In this document: positions 22,908-35,969 of the stretch, piece by piece
Numbering within the stretch: position 1 is the stretch's first letter
Layout of the letters: the number at the start of each line of letters is the position of its first letter
Assembly (NCBI GenBank): GCA_949357655.1
Contig: CASHTG010000015.1
Span: 1-64,000, forward strand
DNA: 64,000 bases
Direction of reading: 5' to 3'
Source of the DNA: Parascedosporium putredinis
Taxonomy: Eukaryota; Ascomycota; Sordariomycetes; Microascales; Microascaceae
The notes under the pieces: generated by a model
Databases searched by the model: none
Told to the model about the DNA's origin: nothing
The model's input: the letters and a program-made list of their open reading frames with translations, nothing else
Translations under genes and position numbers: made by a program

Positions 22908-23721
22908 CCGTCCTGGTGGTAGCGTTGGGGGTGAATGGGGGTTTACGACTACTACCTATTAGCCGTATCTTCCGCTCAATGAACTGCCGTTTCCTGAAGG
23001 TCTTTTCTAGTCTCTGAGCCCCAGGGAGAATTTGACATCATCGAAAACAAAAGCGGGGGTTAACTGCCGAACTCAGATTTTGATATGATGAGCGAATCGC
23101 AAAACAGATAGCTACTTCTAGCCCAAAGCAGTTAGGATCGCGGAGCTTGATTTTCCCCGGAAACCTATATTTCTCAGCCCCTGAATACAGGTCATTCTGC
23201 TACGACCCTTAAACAACAATCCCCAGCCAAATCCTCCTCAATCCAACGCAACCTCAGGCATTCCACTCCTCACCCGCTTACATATCTACAGTCGCGCTTT
23301 ACCTAAATTGAGATAAAGAGCTAGAGTTCTCATTGAAGTACCTCGGTAGCTTTCTTACCTAACTCCCTAATTTTACCTCCATATACCTTGGTCGTAGTCA
23401 CTAAGTAAAAAGAAAAAAAGAAAAATTAAAAAGAAATCCTCCTTAATACCTAATATAAAAATGGAAATTCGACAGTCTGTTGTTAAGGTTATTAATAAGC
23501 CTCCCTTTCCTTCTCACCACCAAGTTCAGCTTAGATGTCCTCCATAATTGATAGTGGAGACTACACACGCAAAAAGAATAACAGATTGGCCTCAGCTAGT
23601 AGTTACTAGTAACCCCGTAGGAGCAGCATCTACTTAGAGTTAAGCTCTTTACGTGTTCCAAAGGGCGCCGTTAGGATTATCGACAGCGGACGTTACTAAA
23701 CCAAGCATATAAATCTGCGAG
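22908..23721. other. Promoter region of regulator 1 / 3' flank of transporter 1
   Basis: About 0.8 kb without a gene. It contains an A-rich tract (about 23403-23440) and no clear TATA box in the region read for regulator 1. Confidence 0.5.
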
Positions 23722-25600
23722 CTATGTCTCGCGACTTAGACGCTTCTCAACGTGCGCAGTCGTGCCGGAGTCAGACTCAGTTGCAATTGCCTTCTCGCTT
23801 TCGGTAGGGCGCTGGACAACCCCTGTACATTCGTAGCCTATAGTGTATACGAAGTTAGTCACACCGTTCACACTAGAAAGACGGGGGATACTGAAGGGTT
23901 CATATATAGCGCTCATACTCTTGAATTTGCGGGTGGGTATCTTGTTGTAAAACATCTCGTCGATATTTTCGAGGGAGCGCCGGTGAGTTTCCTGGTACGA
24001 AAAATGAAAATTAGTAACGAACTCCATATCGGCTACGAATCGATCCTTAGCTATACTTACCGGAAGGTAGAAGAAAATAAATGTCGCGGTAATCAGATTG
24101 GATCCGAGCCAGATAAACCCAACTTTAAAACTGAGTCAGCAATCGGGTATTCATACCAGTGCTTCAAGTGAGCAAAGAGTGACCACCACGAGATGTGGAG
24201 TAAAAGAAACGAGAGATGCCCGGGGGAAGGGGGGGAGGGGGGAACAAACCCTTCGGGCCGATATTCAAAGCTTCGGGGTTGATGAAATAAGGTGTCGTGA
24301 AAGCAATCACAAAGTATGCGAGAAAGCCCACACCGTTACCAAAGCCAAAGGTCATAGCCCGGAGTCGGTTATTAGGAATCTCACTAGCAACAATCCATGA
24401 GGTAGGGCCAACGATAGCAGCATAGAGGCACTGGAATATAACGACCATAGCGACGATGACCTTGCCGGTGGTGACGGTGCCTGGACTAACAGTCCAAACA
24501 GTTCCTATGACAAGCATAAGAGCAGCCTGAACAGTGAATCCAAATAGGAGAACCCGGCGGCGCCCGACAAAGCGATTGAGGAAGACACCGGAGAAGGCTC
24601 CGATAAGAGACACGGTGGTAACGATAATGGAGTCGGTAAAAGGCTTCTGAGACCCCGCAATCTGGAAGAAGTAAGTTTTGTAGCTGGAGATGAACGGGAA
24701 GCCAGATGCCCCATGCATGGTTCCGGCAGCCATGGTGAGAAGGGTCCGGCGGCGCTCAGAGTCACTGAACATGAGACGAACAGCTCCCCATCCACGCAAG
24801 GTGTTTTCTTTCTCTGCCTCAATTGCCTCAGCAATGGCAGCTATCTCGGCGTCAATGAGTTCGACAGGGAAGGAAGACCCTCGCAAACGGTAAAGGTGAG
24901 TTCGGGCATCCTCACGTCGTCCCTTCAGAACAAGCCATCGAGGGGACTCGGGAATAAAGAAAGACATGGCGATGCAGAATACCGGAATAACAAAGAGGGT
25001 GAATAAAGGGATCTGGTAAGAGAGGCGCGACTCAAGGTGTTTCGTTGCGTTATTGACGACTGCACCAATAACAGTACCAATGCAGACTGACACTTGAACG
25101 AAGGTAACCAACGCACCACGAAGATGCGATGGCGCAACCTCAGAGATGTATAAACTTGTGAATCCGATATAAAGACCATTCGAGACGCCGAAAAGAAAAC
25201 GTCCAAAAATGATGGCGCTCTTATTCGTAGAAAGGACGAGGATCAGGTTCGCACCAATTGCCGCCGCTGAACCTACAATAAAGTTCTTTCTACGGCCTAG
25301 CCGGTGGGAGAAGAACTCAAGTGTGAGAGAACCGACAATAACACCGATGTTCATAAGACTGGTGATTGACTGCTGGAACGAGGTCGCAATACCATAGCCC
25401 TGCGGTGCCTTTGGGTTTGGGTGCCCAAAAACGATGAGAAATCCCTTTAGCGCCTGGGCTCCATTGATAATAGATATGTCGAGACCGTATTGGAGTGTCG
25501 CGAAAGATACGATAAAGCAGATAAAGATAGTGCGAATGTTCTGCTGCCATGTCGTACGGCCTTCGCGCGTAGCGAAGTTGGCCTCACTCGCCGCCTTCAT
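23722..25600 (-). CDS. MFS sugar transporter 1
   Basis: Proton-coupled sugar transporter of the major facilitator superfamily, plasma membrane, about 560 residues in three exons (24250-25600, 24061-24122, 23722-23991) joining in a clean frame. Family signatures are complete: HRLGRRKNF after the second helix, a loop ending FIPESPRWLVLKGR, a second GRRRVLLFG, and PETHRRSLENIDEMF near the C-terminus. Twelve hydrophobic segments are expected, and the sequence has the matching pattern. Its overall look is that of alpha-glucoside or hexose permeases, but the substrate is not decidable. Introns are 24123-24249 and 23992-24060. It lies 0.8 kb from regulator 1 in the same orientation. Three GCGGGG motifs lie upstream. 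Confidence 0.9.
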
Positions 25601-26978
25601 CGTGTGGAAGGAGATTAATATATCTTCTGTCGGATACTATTGTCCCGCTGCCCCGACGACTTGCTCAGGAACGATAAGTGGTTATTCTAGGATGGAAGGC
25701 TGATAGAGAGAAGAAGTAACAAGATTGTTCCCACTCCCGAGGAGAAAATAAGCAGGCTCGTTAATCTCAGCGTTAGTGAAAGCAAGGAGAAGGAGGAAGC
25801 TAGAAAATAAACCTGGTAAGCCAGGATACAAAGATGTAATTAAATAGGGCCGTCGGATCTCATGGAGCAGCGGCTCAACGAAGACTCGTCTGTATCTCCC
25901 GACCTCAGATATAATTGCCGGGAAAGAAAGGATGAAGAGAAGAGATGGTGCCTTTTTTCGTCGCCGCTTCGGTTAGGCGTTGACCCCAGAAGACATAGTC
26001 AAATAGAACAGAGCTCATAAAAGTAGAGCATAAAACGCCATTAACGGTCTCAACGAATGATTCCTACCCTATCTGTCTTTCCCCGGAAATATTTGAAATG
26101 CGGGGAAGAATACATAAAGGCATTTTGTGCGGGGAGGACATAAACAAGGTGAGTTGGGATGGTCTCCTGTCCCAGTGTGTTCAAGGATAGGAGCCGAAAG
26201 AATCCTTCCACTGTGAAAGTGGATGCTCTATTTTAGCTTATTCTACGCTAGGTAGAAACAGGTTAGGTAGGGAGTTGTTCCCCATTATCCCCGTGCTTTC
26301 CCCTTGTTGGAGAAAGCTGGGAAAGCAGAGAGGCTAGCCTCTATTGGGTACGAATCGTTAGGATTAGAGGATCGGGGAAAGACGCGGACGAAAGTTGTGG
26401 GGAAAGGCGGGGGTCTCGTCTCGGGAAGCAAACCCCAGACCCGCGGAATGACGGGGAAAAGCCTGGAGTAAAGGTTGAGGATGACATGGCCAGTGCGTGC
26501 TGATACCTGTTTGTGTAAACAGAAATTAGACAAATGAACCCAATTATGCAGTTTCCAATCACAAATCTCGTATTGAGAAATCATCACTCCTTATTTGCTC
26601 CGACCCCCATCTACCGAAAGACCGGGAAACTAAACACTGTAGGCGGAGCAACCTCCCAGCAGCAACTCGAACAAAAAGTAATAAGGAATAAGCTTTCTAA
26701 GACCTCGCTAGTCGATTCCGCACTTCTATCTATAATATATAATGTAGTATTACCTATATGTATTTCTGTATATGACTAGATACTATCAAAATTCTTAGTA
26801 CTGACCCTCCTTACGACTCTTTTTCCAAGACCGGGTATTATAGAATATAATCAAATAACTTTATAGGATATAGGAAAGATGTTTATAATACGGTTCATGG
26901 CCCTAGAGAGTATACCAGATCTAGCTATTACATATCATAACTAGGTACATTCGAAACATACTACCATTTGCCCGGTTT
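25601..26978. other. Upstream region of transporter 1
   Basis: About 1.4 kb between the transporter start and the end of the dioxygenase gene. Open frames here are short and unconvincing. Motifs matching the carbon-repressor consensus SYGGRG (GCGGGG) occur at 26100-26105, 26129-26134 and about 26408-26413. Confidence 0.5.
26100..26134 (+). promoter_or_regulatory. Two GCGGGG motifs, possible CreA sites
   Basis: GCGGGG at 26100-26105 and 26129-26134, about 500 bases upstream of sugar transporter 1. The sequence matches the CreA/CRE1 consensus SYGGRG. Paired close sites are typical of functional carbon repression, but six-base matches are common by chance. Confidence 0.35.
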
Positions 26979-28199
26979 TTAGGAGGCCGCAGTAACAGCA
27001 ACGGGGGCAGCCGTGCTAGTTGCGGGTGTCACCTCGGGCGTATCGAGTGTTTTCGCGGTAAGCTGATAGCCAAGCCCAGTGGCCCCCTCAGTGTCATTAA
27101 GACCCCAGGCACTGGCACTATCGTCGTGAACGGTTGTTCGACGAAGATCACGACGGTACTTGCCAGCAAAGGATCCACCCATCGCGCGGTGCAGAAGAGC
27201 GCGGTTGTCCCACATAATGATGTCACCGGGTTGCTCCCAGTGGAAAGTGTACACGTACTTAGGCTGCGTAACATGCTTGTTTAGCGTGTCACGTAGCCTG
27301 GTGGATTCATCATCTGGGAGACCTTCGATATGGTGGAGATGCGCGCCGACGTAGAGATTCACGCGGCCGCTTCCTTCGTGAATCTGAGCAAGCCGGTGGC
27401 GAGCCATGGGAAACTTGCTAGGATCCAAGTTCTTGAAGTACTCGGGGAACCAAGCTGTCGAGACTGGGCGAGAGTATGGCAACCCACATAATTGTTCTTA
27501 ACAAGTTCCTTTTTCAAATTATCAGGCAACTCGACGAAAGCTGTGCGTGTATCAGCAAATTCAGTATGGCCGCCAGTGCCCTTAGGAGGTAGTTCCACTG
27601 CTCGAAGGAGAGAAGCTAGCCCGGCGGAAGTTGTAGCTAGAGTCGGTATGAAAAAGTTGGTTGCCCTAATAAGAGTTAATTTATAGGCTACCAAGTGGTG
27701 ATGAGACCTCCCCCTTAGTTCAAATGAAATTTTCTTACGCGATTAGTATGACCACGAGGGCTCTCAGGATCTAGAAGAGAGCCATCATCTGCAATGTTCC
27801 CAGCGTCGAAAAGCTCAAAATACGGGTACCGTAGTTTGCGCTCGCCGGTAATAAATCGTTTCATATTGTCGAGGTCGCCTAGCCTTAACGAGAATTCCAC
27901 ATGCCCTTTATCATCTAGGCCGGTGTTGCGGAAAATGCAGAAGCCATACTAGAGATACGCACTAAAAGTTAGTAAGAGCTGAGGAAATAATTTTGAGGAA
28001 GTTGCAAAATAGAAGGTAGAGGGAGAGGAAGGTATAGTATGATACTCCTTACCTTGTTAGCTGCGCTACTGATCTCCCGGATAGCGTCATCGTCAAGGTT
28101 GTTCCAGTCAGACACCTGCACCTCAGCCCCGAAAGTAGGGTGGACAGGTTTCACAACAATCTTTGTGAACGAAGTATCAATATATAGGACGCCGGCCAT
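26979..28199 (-). CDS. TauD/TfdA-type Fe(II)/2-oxoglutarate dioxygenase (frame-broken)
   Basis: Non-heme iron dioxygenase that oxidises a small substrate with 2-oxoglutarate and oxygen; this fungal group is similar to alpha-ketoglutarate-dependent sulfonate or 2,4-D dioxygenases. Exons 28053-28199, 27739-27948 and 26979-27665. The iron ligands are visible: the HTD of FHTDSSYN and the distal His of RALLHRAMGGSF; the 2-oxoglutarate arginine lies in YRRDLRRTTVHDD. GTGGHTEFADTRTAF is also typical. The frame breaks at 27444-27447 (C4 on the coding strand, before EYFKNLDPSKFP) and again near 27615-27635. About 380 residues if whole. It ends in an Ala/Thr/Pro-rich tail. Substrate unknown; neighbours suggest catabolism. 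Confidence 0.85.
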
Positions 28200-29912
28200 T
28201 GCGACTGTACTGAGAGGGACTAGGGAATTATATAGATTTTTAAAAAATCATCAATAGGAGTAGTCTGAGAAAACGTGCCGAAGTAAAGCGTTAGAACTTC
28301 ACAACGATCTCTCTCATGATGACTTAGGCTATCGATATATATATATATTTTTGTTTCCCTCAAAGCGTGAATGAATTATATAATAATCTGTTCCTTTATA
28401 GGTAACCATAGGCTTTATCAAGGCCGTTGAATTTAATCTTGGTCGCGAAAAGTCGTAGCTGAGCCCCTCACCCTATACTGTGCTAGTAGTATCCACTCGG
28501 AAATAAGTGTCGCGTCGCGGAGAGACGGGGACGAAAGAAAGCTACATGAATAGAGGGGGATGTGGGGTAGAATGTAGGAAGGATCCCCTTCAATTCCTAG
28601 AACAGGGCATTTTTCGTCGAGTGAGTGGCCAACTCCCCTCTGAGAAGACAGCTTCAAATGACCTAAGGAATAAGACTAAGAGGATCTACCTCTTAGACCC
28701 TCAGGTGACAATTCGTCATTGCGCTATGTTAGGATCCTGGCCTCTTCATTTAGGCCTATTTCTTTAAGAACGTAATCGCACCGGCACGACCATTATTTAT
28801 GTCTTCTATATAAGTCTCGAAGGATATATACTAGCCAGGACCCCGAGGCTAACAGGCCAAATAGAATATAATATATCTCCTTCACCTATTAGCTAGGTCC
28901 CAGGGGTGTAACTTTTGCGTCCTCGGGATAAAGGGATGAAGGGTCATTATGATTCAATCTATAGAATAGTCTAGGTTGCGCTATCAAGTTTTTACAAGCA
29001 ATGTTATGGTAGCTATTAAATTGAGTTAGGTATTACGTCGGGTGCTAATATATGTTATAGTAGAGACCCTTTTATCTTCGCACGTAGCCTTGTCACGTTT
29101 TAACATGTATGGTATATGAGTTGGAAAACGATAACTTTAACTATTTATAATATATTAACTATTTACGTCGGTAGAGTCAAGCTCTTATTCGGCAGCCTTT
29201 ACGTAGTACGTAGGAGAACCTCAGTTACTATTAACTGGTACCATCAAGGTGGGCGTTAGTTGATATAACCTCCTAGAGAGGTAAGTAAAGAAAATATATT
29301 TAGTCCTGACAACTATGCTGACGATAGAAGGCCGGCGGGACAAGTGACCTCACCTCATCCCGATGTATTCTCCGATAATATAAGTCTCTGTGAAGGTATA
29401 ATATAGTGGTATGTTCGGATCTCTAGTGACTTTATATACGCGCCTTAATAGTTTATATTGTCTCGGTATTTAGAGTAGACTGATATTTAGCTACGATAGT
29501 TAGAAAGAAAATTATAATTATAGATCTTCATATAGAAAACTAGTAAAGATAAAATATATAAAGAAGTTATTATATATACTATTTCTTTCCTTAAACACGA
29601 ATCTATTAAATACTAGTATATATAAGAAGATATCACCTAGGGCTTAGTAGAGCCACTAGGTAAAGTTCAAGGTCATAGATAAGGCTTTAAGTAATGTTAA
29701 GAGCAATTATATTTAAGAGGAAGGAATCTTATAAAAGAAGCCTATTCTCTTACTATATATTTACGAGACCCTAGCCTATCCTTGATTCCGTAACACGGTG
29801 ACTCTCCGTCTTTGCAACGCCGATATTAGAACCTGAGTCATAGGGCTCGGGATTGATTGTACTAGAGCTATAGTATGGATTAGGCGCTAGAGCCGGGCCA
29901 GTTCGGACAGGC
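28200..29912. other. AT-rich spacer
   Basis: About 1.7 kb, strongly AT-rich from 28.9 kb, with a short AT dinucleotide run (about 28335-28350). No gene or clear element seen. Confidence 0.55.
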
Positions 29913-31900
29913 TCATATCTTCTTTCTTAATACAGAATCTATTGATTGTAAGTTAGTCCACAGGCCCGTGTTATATAGTTGAACGCGCGGAATAACATAC
30001 ACGATGATGCCAGTAATAGCGATGAGAATGGGTACGCCGAGCCCGACACTTAGACCGATTATCAGTTTATTTGAAAGCCCACCGGTCTTACCCTCGAGGA
30101 TTCCAGGGGTAGTCGTTTTGTCATCCTCCTCACTACGGCTAGTGGAGGTCGGTGTAGGGGGTATGTAAGAGACTGGGGTTCCCGAAGTGGCGGCGAGTTT
30201 TTGGACGGCTGATCCAAACGGCATGGTGCTGGCAATGGTGCTAAAGACTGATTCGGCCCATACTACACTGGCCCCGGATGGTACTACCGTAGTGAGGGTT
30301 TCTGTCGTAGTATACTTCGATGTAGTCTGAAGAGAGGCAGGACAGTTTGCCATTCCCTCGGATAGGCAGGCTACGCCTTCATATACAACCTTTGTCTTCT
30401 TAGTCGCCGTGCTCAGCCCCTCATCATCTTGCCTGACCTCAATGGCCTTTGTTGTAGTACGACCCGCCGCCGTCGTCCTCGCGGCACTCTTCTGAATAGC
30501 ACAAGCATTCATTGTTGTGTAGAAAATGGGGATTTCTGTCTCCGGAACGGGGCCCCATGTATGGCCAGCAAGTGCAACAGAAGCACCAGCATGTGCGCCG
30601 AGCGCAAGCTGGTACGACTCCTCGATTCGTAGGTGACAATCCTCATTCTCATCGCCGGTTTGTGAAGCGGTGACATTCGTGACGAACTCGGCTATGTTAG
30701 CATACACGCCTATCTGCACGCCCGCACTGGCTTTTAGGATGTCAAAGCTAGCAAACTCAAGCGCGGGGCTCGAGACTTCAAAACCTGCACGGGCGCCGAG
30801 GCGGAGGACTGCTTTGAAAATCACTCCGGCGCTTTCGAGGGTGATAGGAAGGAACTCGAACTGGCCGTCATGGCTTTGGAAAAGGTCAGTGTTTAAGTTA
30901 GGAGCCAGCATAAAGTAGCTCAAACTCACAGTGTAATCCCAGATACATCATCTGAAAAAGAGCAATGTCTAGAGAGACGCCCTCATCAAGTTTGAGATGA
31001 AACCCTGAGCTGATGTCGATCTCGCCGTCAACACTAAGGATTAAATCTATTGAGAATATAACGCCAATAGTTAAGTCATCGCCAATGCCTAGGCCGATTG
31101 GCGTGTTAGAAGTATACAAGTTGAGCTTATACGTGGCGCTAGTAGTAAGGATTGTATCGAGAAGAATATATATATCCAGATCTTCGAAATTAAACTGAAG
31201 GTGACACTCCGGGATTTCAGGTAGGTCAACGTTGAAATCGAGGTTAATAGGCGGTAAGTCAAAGTCTTCGATATCAAAGCCGTCATCAAGATTCGCTTTC
31301 ACAGTATCAATATATTGATCCACATAGTCGATAGCTTGTCTACCGAGACCAGAAACCTCATCAATAACATCCCGAGTAAAATTTTGAATGGCCTGAGTAG
31401 CATTGAACTCCTCGTCAATAGTGAACTTGGAGGTTGCTTTGCCCTTGATATAGCACGTCGTGCAGACAATCTCGATTGCGTTAGTGACGGAGCCGGAGCC
31501 GGTGATAGGTTTTGATTTATGACTTGAAGCTGAGGCCGATCCAGGGTTAGACTTAGACTTTTCATCAGACGCAGATTCGGACCCGGCGTCTCCTTGCCAA
31601 GTTCAGCCTCGCTAATGATAATTTGTCAGTTTAACTATCGCGCTTGTCCCGCGGCGAGTCCTGAGGGTATGTGGCAACGAACTGTGGGAACGTGAACAAG
31701 GTCGCGTTGATCCAACTCTTGTCCAATACTGTACTATTTTCCTGCCTTATCTCCCTTTCTGCTAACCGGGCTTTGGAAATAGCTCGTCGGATGGCTTTAT
31801 ATGTTTCTAAATCCTCATTGAAATTCTCCCGTTTGACCACTGCAGGGCCAGCAAATGCTTCAAGGCTAAGAAAGGCGATGGCGAGAGAAAGAAACTTCAT
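29913..31900 (-). CDS. Secreted protein with beta-rich body and C-terminal membrane anchor
   Basis: Begins with a signal peptide (MKFLSLAIAFLSLEAFAGP, start 31900) and a KR pair soon after. The body has alternating hydrophobic and acidic stretches suggesting beta sheet (LPPINLDFNVDLPEIPE) and continues after an intron (30873-30925) into EFLPITLESAGVIFKAVLRL. A Ser/Thr-rich stalk follows, then one membrane segment (GLGVPILIAITGIIVYVIP) and a short basic tail: probably a cell-surface protein. The layout resembles fungal proteins of the DUF7029/DUF7223 kind, but I am not certain of that. The junction of the first and second exons (31620-31750) is unclear; either an intron with an atypical GTTCGT donor or a missing base is needed. 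No function can be assigned. Confidence 0.7.
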
Positions 31901-34704
31901 TATAAACGTCGAGTAATCGAAAGTCAAGTCGAAGACAATCCGGTTGCTGTTATTGATGACAGTGCAGTAACGAAGACAACATCGAGAGATTCGGGGTTTA
32001 ATGTAATATTTGTACCTCAGCAGGCTTTGTCTTTATCTTCACTGCATGCCCCTTCACCCCTGGCGGGCCGAATATGAAGGATCCGTGTTCCTTAAACCTC
32101 GCCTCACTCCGAAATTTCAGTGGTGGTCTTCTACCCCTGCCCGGCACATCCATGCCCACAAGGCGATCCAATATTGTCGCACCTTAATAGTGTAAAGGAC
32201 CAACAAGGTAAAGTTGGCTATTTTTAGGGGCCCGGGGCTTGAATCTGTGGCTGAGTCGATGGGGAAAATATAATGGTATCGTTGGAGCACGCCCCAGTTG
32301 TCAGACTTTAGTGTACACGATCCTACGAGATCCTCATTCCTTCCATCAGACCCGCTCTACGTGAATTCTAAAGGGTCAGGCTTAAGTAGAACCATAATAT
32401 TACAATTTAAACTACATAATAAGTACGGCAAAAAGAGGTAATCAAAGTGAATGCCAAAAATTATTAGAATACTAAACAGGATCACCTCATAGTTACTATG
32501 CGCTCTGCTTATCTTATCAGAGCTGGTTAGGTTTGAATTTTAACGATTTGAATCCTTGCTGTTCGTTCGAGCCCATAAACTGGGACCGTGCCCTCAGCTC
32601 GGGCGCGAGGATCGCTCAAAAGGCGCAGCACAGCAGCCAAGAGTTTCGATCAAGCCATTAAGGTAATAACAATGCCCCACGTCAATTTCCGCTTATTTTT
32701 CTAAACTAATTTTTCTATCTTTAATTTATTTTTCATTACACTCCTGTTACCTCGGTATTGACGTCGCATATTTTTTTTTAACCGCCGCGTATTGATTTAA
32801 CTTGTCGAGCTTCTCTTTCCTAACCTAGTGTATAAGTAGAACTTCTGATGTAAAATAAGCGTGCCCGTTGACAAGGTGAATCTTTTTCGGGGCAGTGATC
32901 TCCGACCTTGGGACCGAGTATAACCAGCCTCGCTAGAGCTAGAACCGGCCGGTTTAATCGAACGACACGTGGTACCCGTTAGGTCTCATATTAGTTATCA
33001 GATATAAATAGTAATAAAAGAAGTTTAAGAGGGAAAAATATAAAGTTTATATTTAGGTGAATATTATTTTAAATGATATCCTCTATATACTTTCTACTCT
33101 GATATACTCTCTTAATATATTCATTTGTGTAAGAGCTGTTATTAGCTACTCGAGGCTACTTGTTAAAAACTGCTACGAATCTACATTGGCTCGATGTAAG
33201 CCGAGATCTAATCAGTGGCTTAAGAGGATCATCCTCACGCTTAGCAATCTAGGAGGACTGGGGTGAGATATATCTTTTAGCAATTAGTAGGGCATAACAA
33301 GACGTGCTAGAGTCTTTATCTAAACGCAGGAGACTTTCGTAGCACGTTTCGTGCTGCTATAGTGTAGGCGAAATTGACCTCAGCTACGTATACTAGGTTC
33401 CGGACTTAAGAAGGGTCTAGGGAGGCGATAGAAGGCTTATAGATGCCGATACGAGTAGCTGATAAGTTTTGAACCTAGTCTCCTATAATAAAGAATATCT
33501 CGGCGTCTATATCTTTGAAAAGTCTCCTCGCGCGCGCACTTGATTTCTTTCCCTTTTAGTTAGCATAGCTATCTGTTGAAACCATCGAGAGGATGAGCTA
33601 ATCGACTACTCTAATGTGGCCGCCAGCTGCGAGCTGACTATACCGTCAGATACCCCTGCGTTTTGAGCTTGCGGAGCACTTAGTAGAGGCCTAGACACCA
33701 CCCTTGAACATCATACTTATCGATATCATGACGCTGAAAGCGGATTGCTCGGATAATCCCACATGATCTTCCAAAACAAGCCTGGGCCAGCTGTACTATA
33801 GAGAAGAAATAGGGTTAGGAGGCCTACACCACCCCAACCTAGGCTTGACACTAAGCAACCTGGCAAGACGACCCCAAGACCTAAGGCCGGCCGATATCTT
33901 AAAAGTGGGAAAGGAGAGGAGGTCAACCTAGTCACGAGACAATAAGCCCAAGCCCCCGACTCCTCCTAGAAACCCTAGGAAGCCTGGAAAGACAACCCCG
34001 CGACCTAAAGACATATAACACATCAAGGTAATAGAAGAGAATCTAGACACCTCCGAGATTTAAGGGATTCCCGAAGGCCTGCAGGGTTTTCCTCACTAGC
34101 CATCTATTCAACCCCGATTCAATAATGGCCGGCTCCGCCAGATCGTCTACGATTCCATCAAAAGGCTCTTTGGCCGGAGTCTAGATATGCACGAGGGGGG
34201 GAGGAATTTCTAATCAGGATGTCACTGCGTTGATCAATTTATCATTGTCAACTTCTTCTCAGCGCTGGGGATGGATGCTAGACCCTATCTAGCCTGCCCT
34301 TTGTAGAATTCCTATCTAGTGGGGTAGGAAGGACGAGGAGGAAGGTTTAATGGGAGCCTCGCGAAGCACGCCCCTGGTAAGAGAGGTGGTACTAGATAGG
34401 CTACCAGGGCTCGGGTATAAGGCGTTGTATAAGTATAGATATAATAAAGACGATGATGAGATAGCAGAGGATAGCTAGCCCGCCCGCCTAGATAATTAAA
34501 ATATGCTTATTGATAATAAAAGTCTTATTTACGTATAGTTCTAGATAAAATAATTGAGAACCTAGTAAGTAAGTGTTATATTAACATTCTATTTCACTAG
34601 TAATCATGCTATGGACCCTCTTGCGGTAGTACCGGTCACCGAAAACAGTTTTGGTTACAAATCATACTCCCGTCCCAACAAGTTAATCCGGCCTACCGCC
34701 ACAT
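31901..34704. other. Long gene-free, repeat-like region
   Basis: About 2.8 kb. AT-rich at 32.4-33.3 kb. Around 33.85-34.01 kb a translated stretch twice gives PGKTTPRPK (33853-33885 and 33977-34010), suggesting debris of a low-complexity protein gene or element. No intact gene seen. Confidence 0.55.
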
Positions 34705-35969
34705 TTACGAGCTGTACCCATGAGCTAGGATCATGCCAAATAGATCAAGATCCTGTGCCGCGTCTGCAATCGTCGTTTTAATTGGCTTACCCTCAGATAC
34801 AAAGGCCCAAAGTTCTTTCATCTCGAGGGTATATGGGTCCTCGTAGGATTTCCGTATGGTGCTCTCTCGGTACATACCATCTATATTCTCGGCAATGTGT
34901 AATGTCACAGGTAGCCCCTTGATATAAGGCGTATCATACTGGATACGAACGACCTTGTTGCTGCTATAGACTTCCAAATGTGCGTCAAACCGTGGAATGT
35001 TGTCGATGCCTGATTCATAAGATACTGTAAATGTAGGGTATTTGAATAATACGCTGGAAACAAAACGTTTGTTAAACTAGTTTTCTGAGGTGATTTAGAA
35101 TATATTAAGTAGTCACTTACTTCCAAAACGGAAAGCCAAGGGACGTGCCGACCACCTTTTCTGGCATCCCAAGGGCTTCTCTCATCACAGAGAGGTCATG
35201 CGAGCCGAGGCCCGCAAGCAGTCTCCACATTAGTGTGGTCTCCGGTGTTGTCTGGATTCCACCGGCCTCCGTGTGTAAGGCGTGCGCGACCATGTTGTGC
35301 GCTCGTGACGCCTTATCTGCCGCATCCTCCACGCTGATATCTGTGAATACCTTGGGGAAAGTGCCTGATTGGCTTACGAAGGTCGAGTTTGGTCCGATGA
35401 TATCTTTTCTCGTCAAATTATGCTACAAGATAGGGAATTCAGGGCTGCGAGGAAACGCTACCGTTTTGAAAGTACTCACCTCGAACCCGGGCATAGAGGA
35501 TCTTGTCTAGTCCACCTATTTCATTGATCGCATCGTTAAACGGGGCTGCGTACCGCCGCATGTATCCAACCATGACGCTTCCTTTGCTTGCCCTTTCGGC
35601 CTTTGCGATGGCCTCTGTATCCTGTTTTGTCAAGGCACAAGGCTTCTCTAGAAATACGTATTTTCCATGCTCAAGGCCGAGGATCGCATGTGCGGCGTGA
35701 TACTCGTCTGCTGTAGCAACCATGACTATTTCTATCTGCTCTGCGGCGCAGAGTTCGGTGGCATTTTTAGTTGTTAAGACCGGCCCATTTCCGGCGGCAA
35801 TCTTTGACTTGCAATATTCGAGAGCGGATGGTGAGACGTCACATAGATATGTTATGCGAAAGTAGTCGGAGAGGTGGGAGAGGGTCGGGATATGAACCAC
35901 CTGCGTGACCTCGCCGCAACCGATGAGGCCGACATTCAGGATTTTTCTAGGTTGATCTGTAGATGTCAT
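34705..35969 (-). CDS. Gfo/Idh/MocA family NAD(P)-dependent oxidoreductase
   Basis: Predicted dehydrogenase acting on sugars, inositols or related polyols, cytosolic, 373 residues. Three exons (35480-35969, 35121-35403, 34705-35053) join in a clean frame through GT-AG introns. The N-terminal Rossmann fold opens with VGLIGCGEVTQVVHIPTL; the active-site motif EKPCALT with its lysine is present at about residue 103-110, and the C-terminal alpha/beta domain follows (FVSQSGTFPKVFTDI, then HLEVYSSNKVVRIQYDTPY). Length is normal for the family. It sits between the membrane-anchored protein and regulator 2; with two sugar transporters and a dioxygenase nearby it likely takes part in carbohydrate or polyol catabolism. 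The exact substrate is unknown. Confidence 0.9.
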
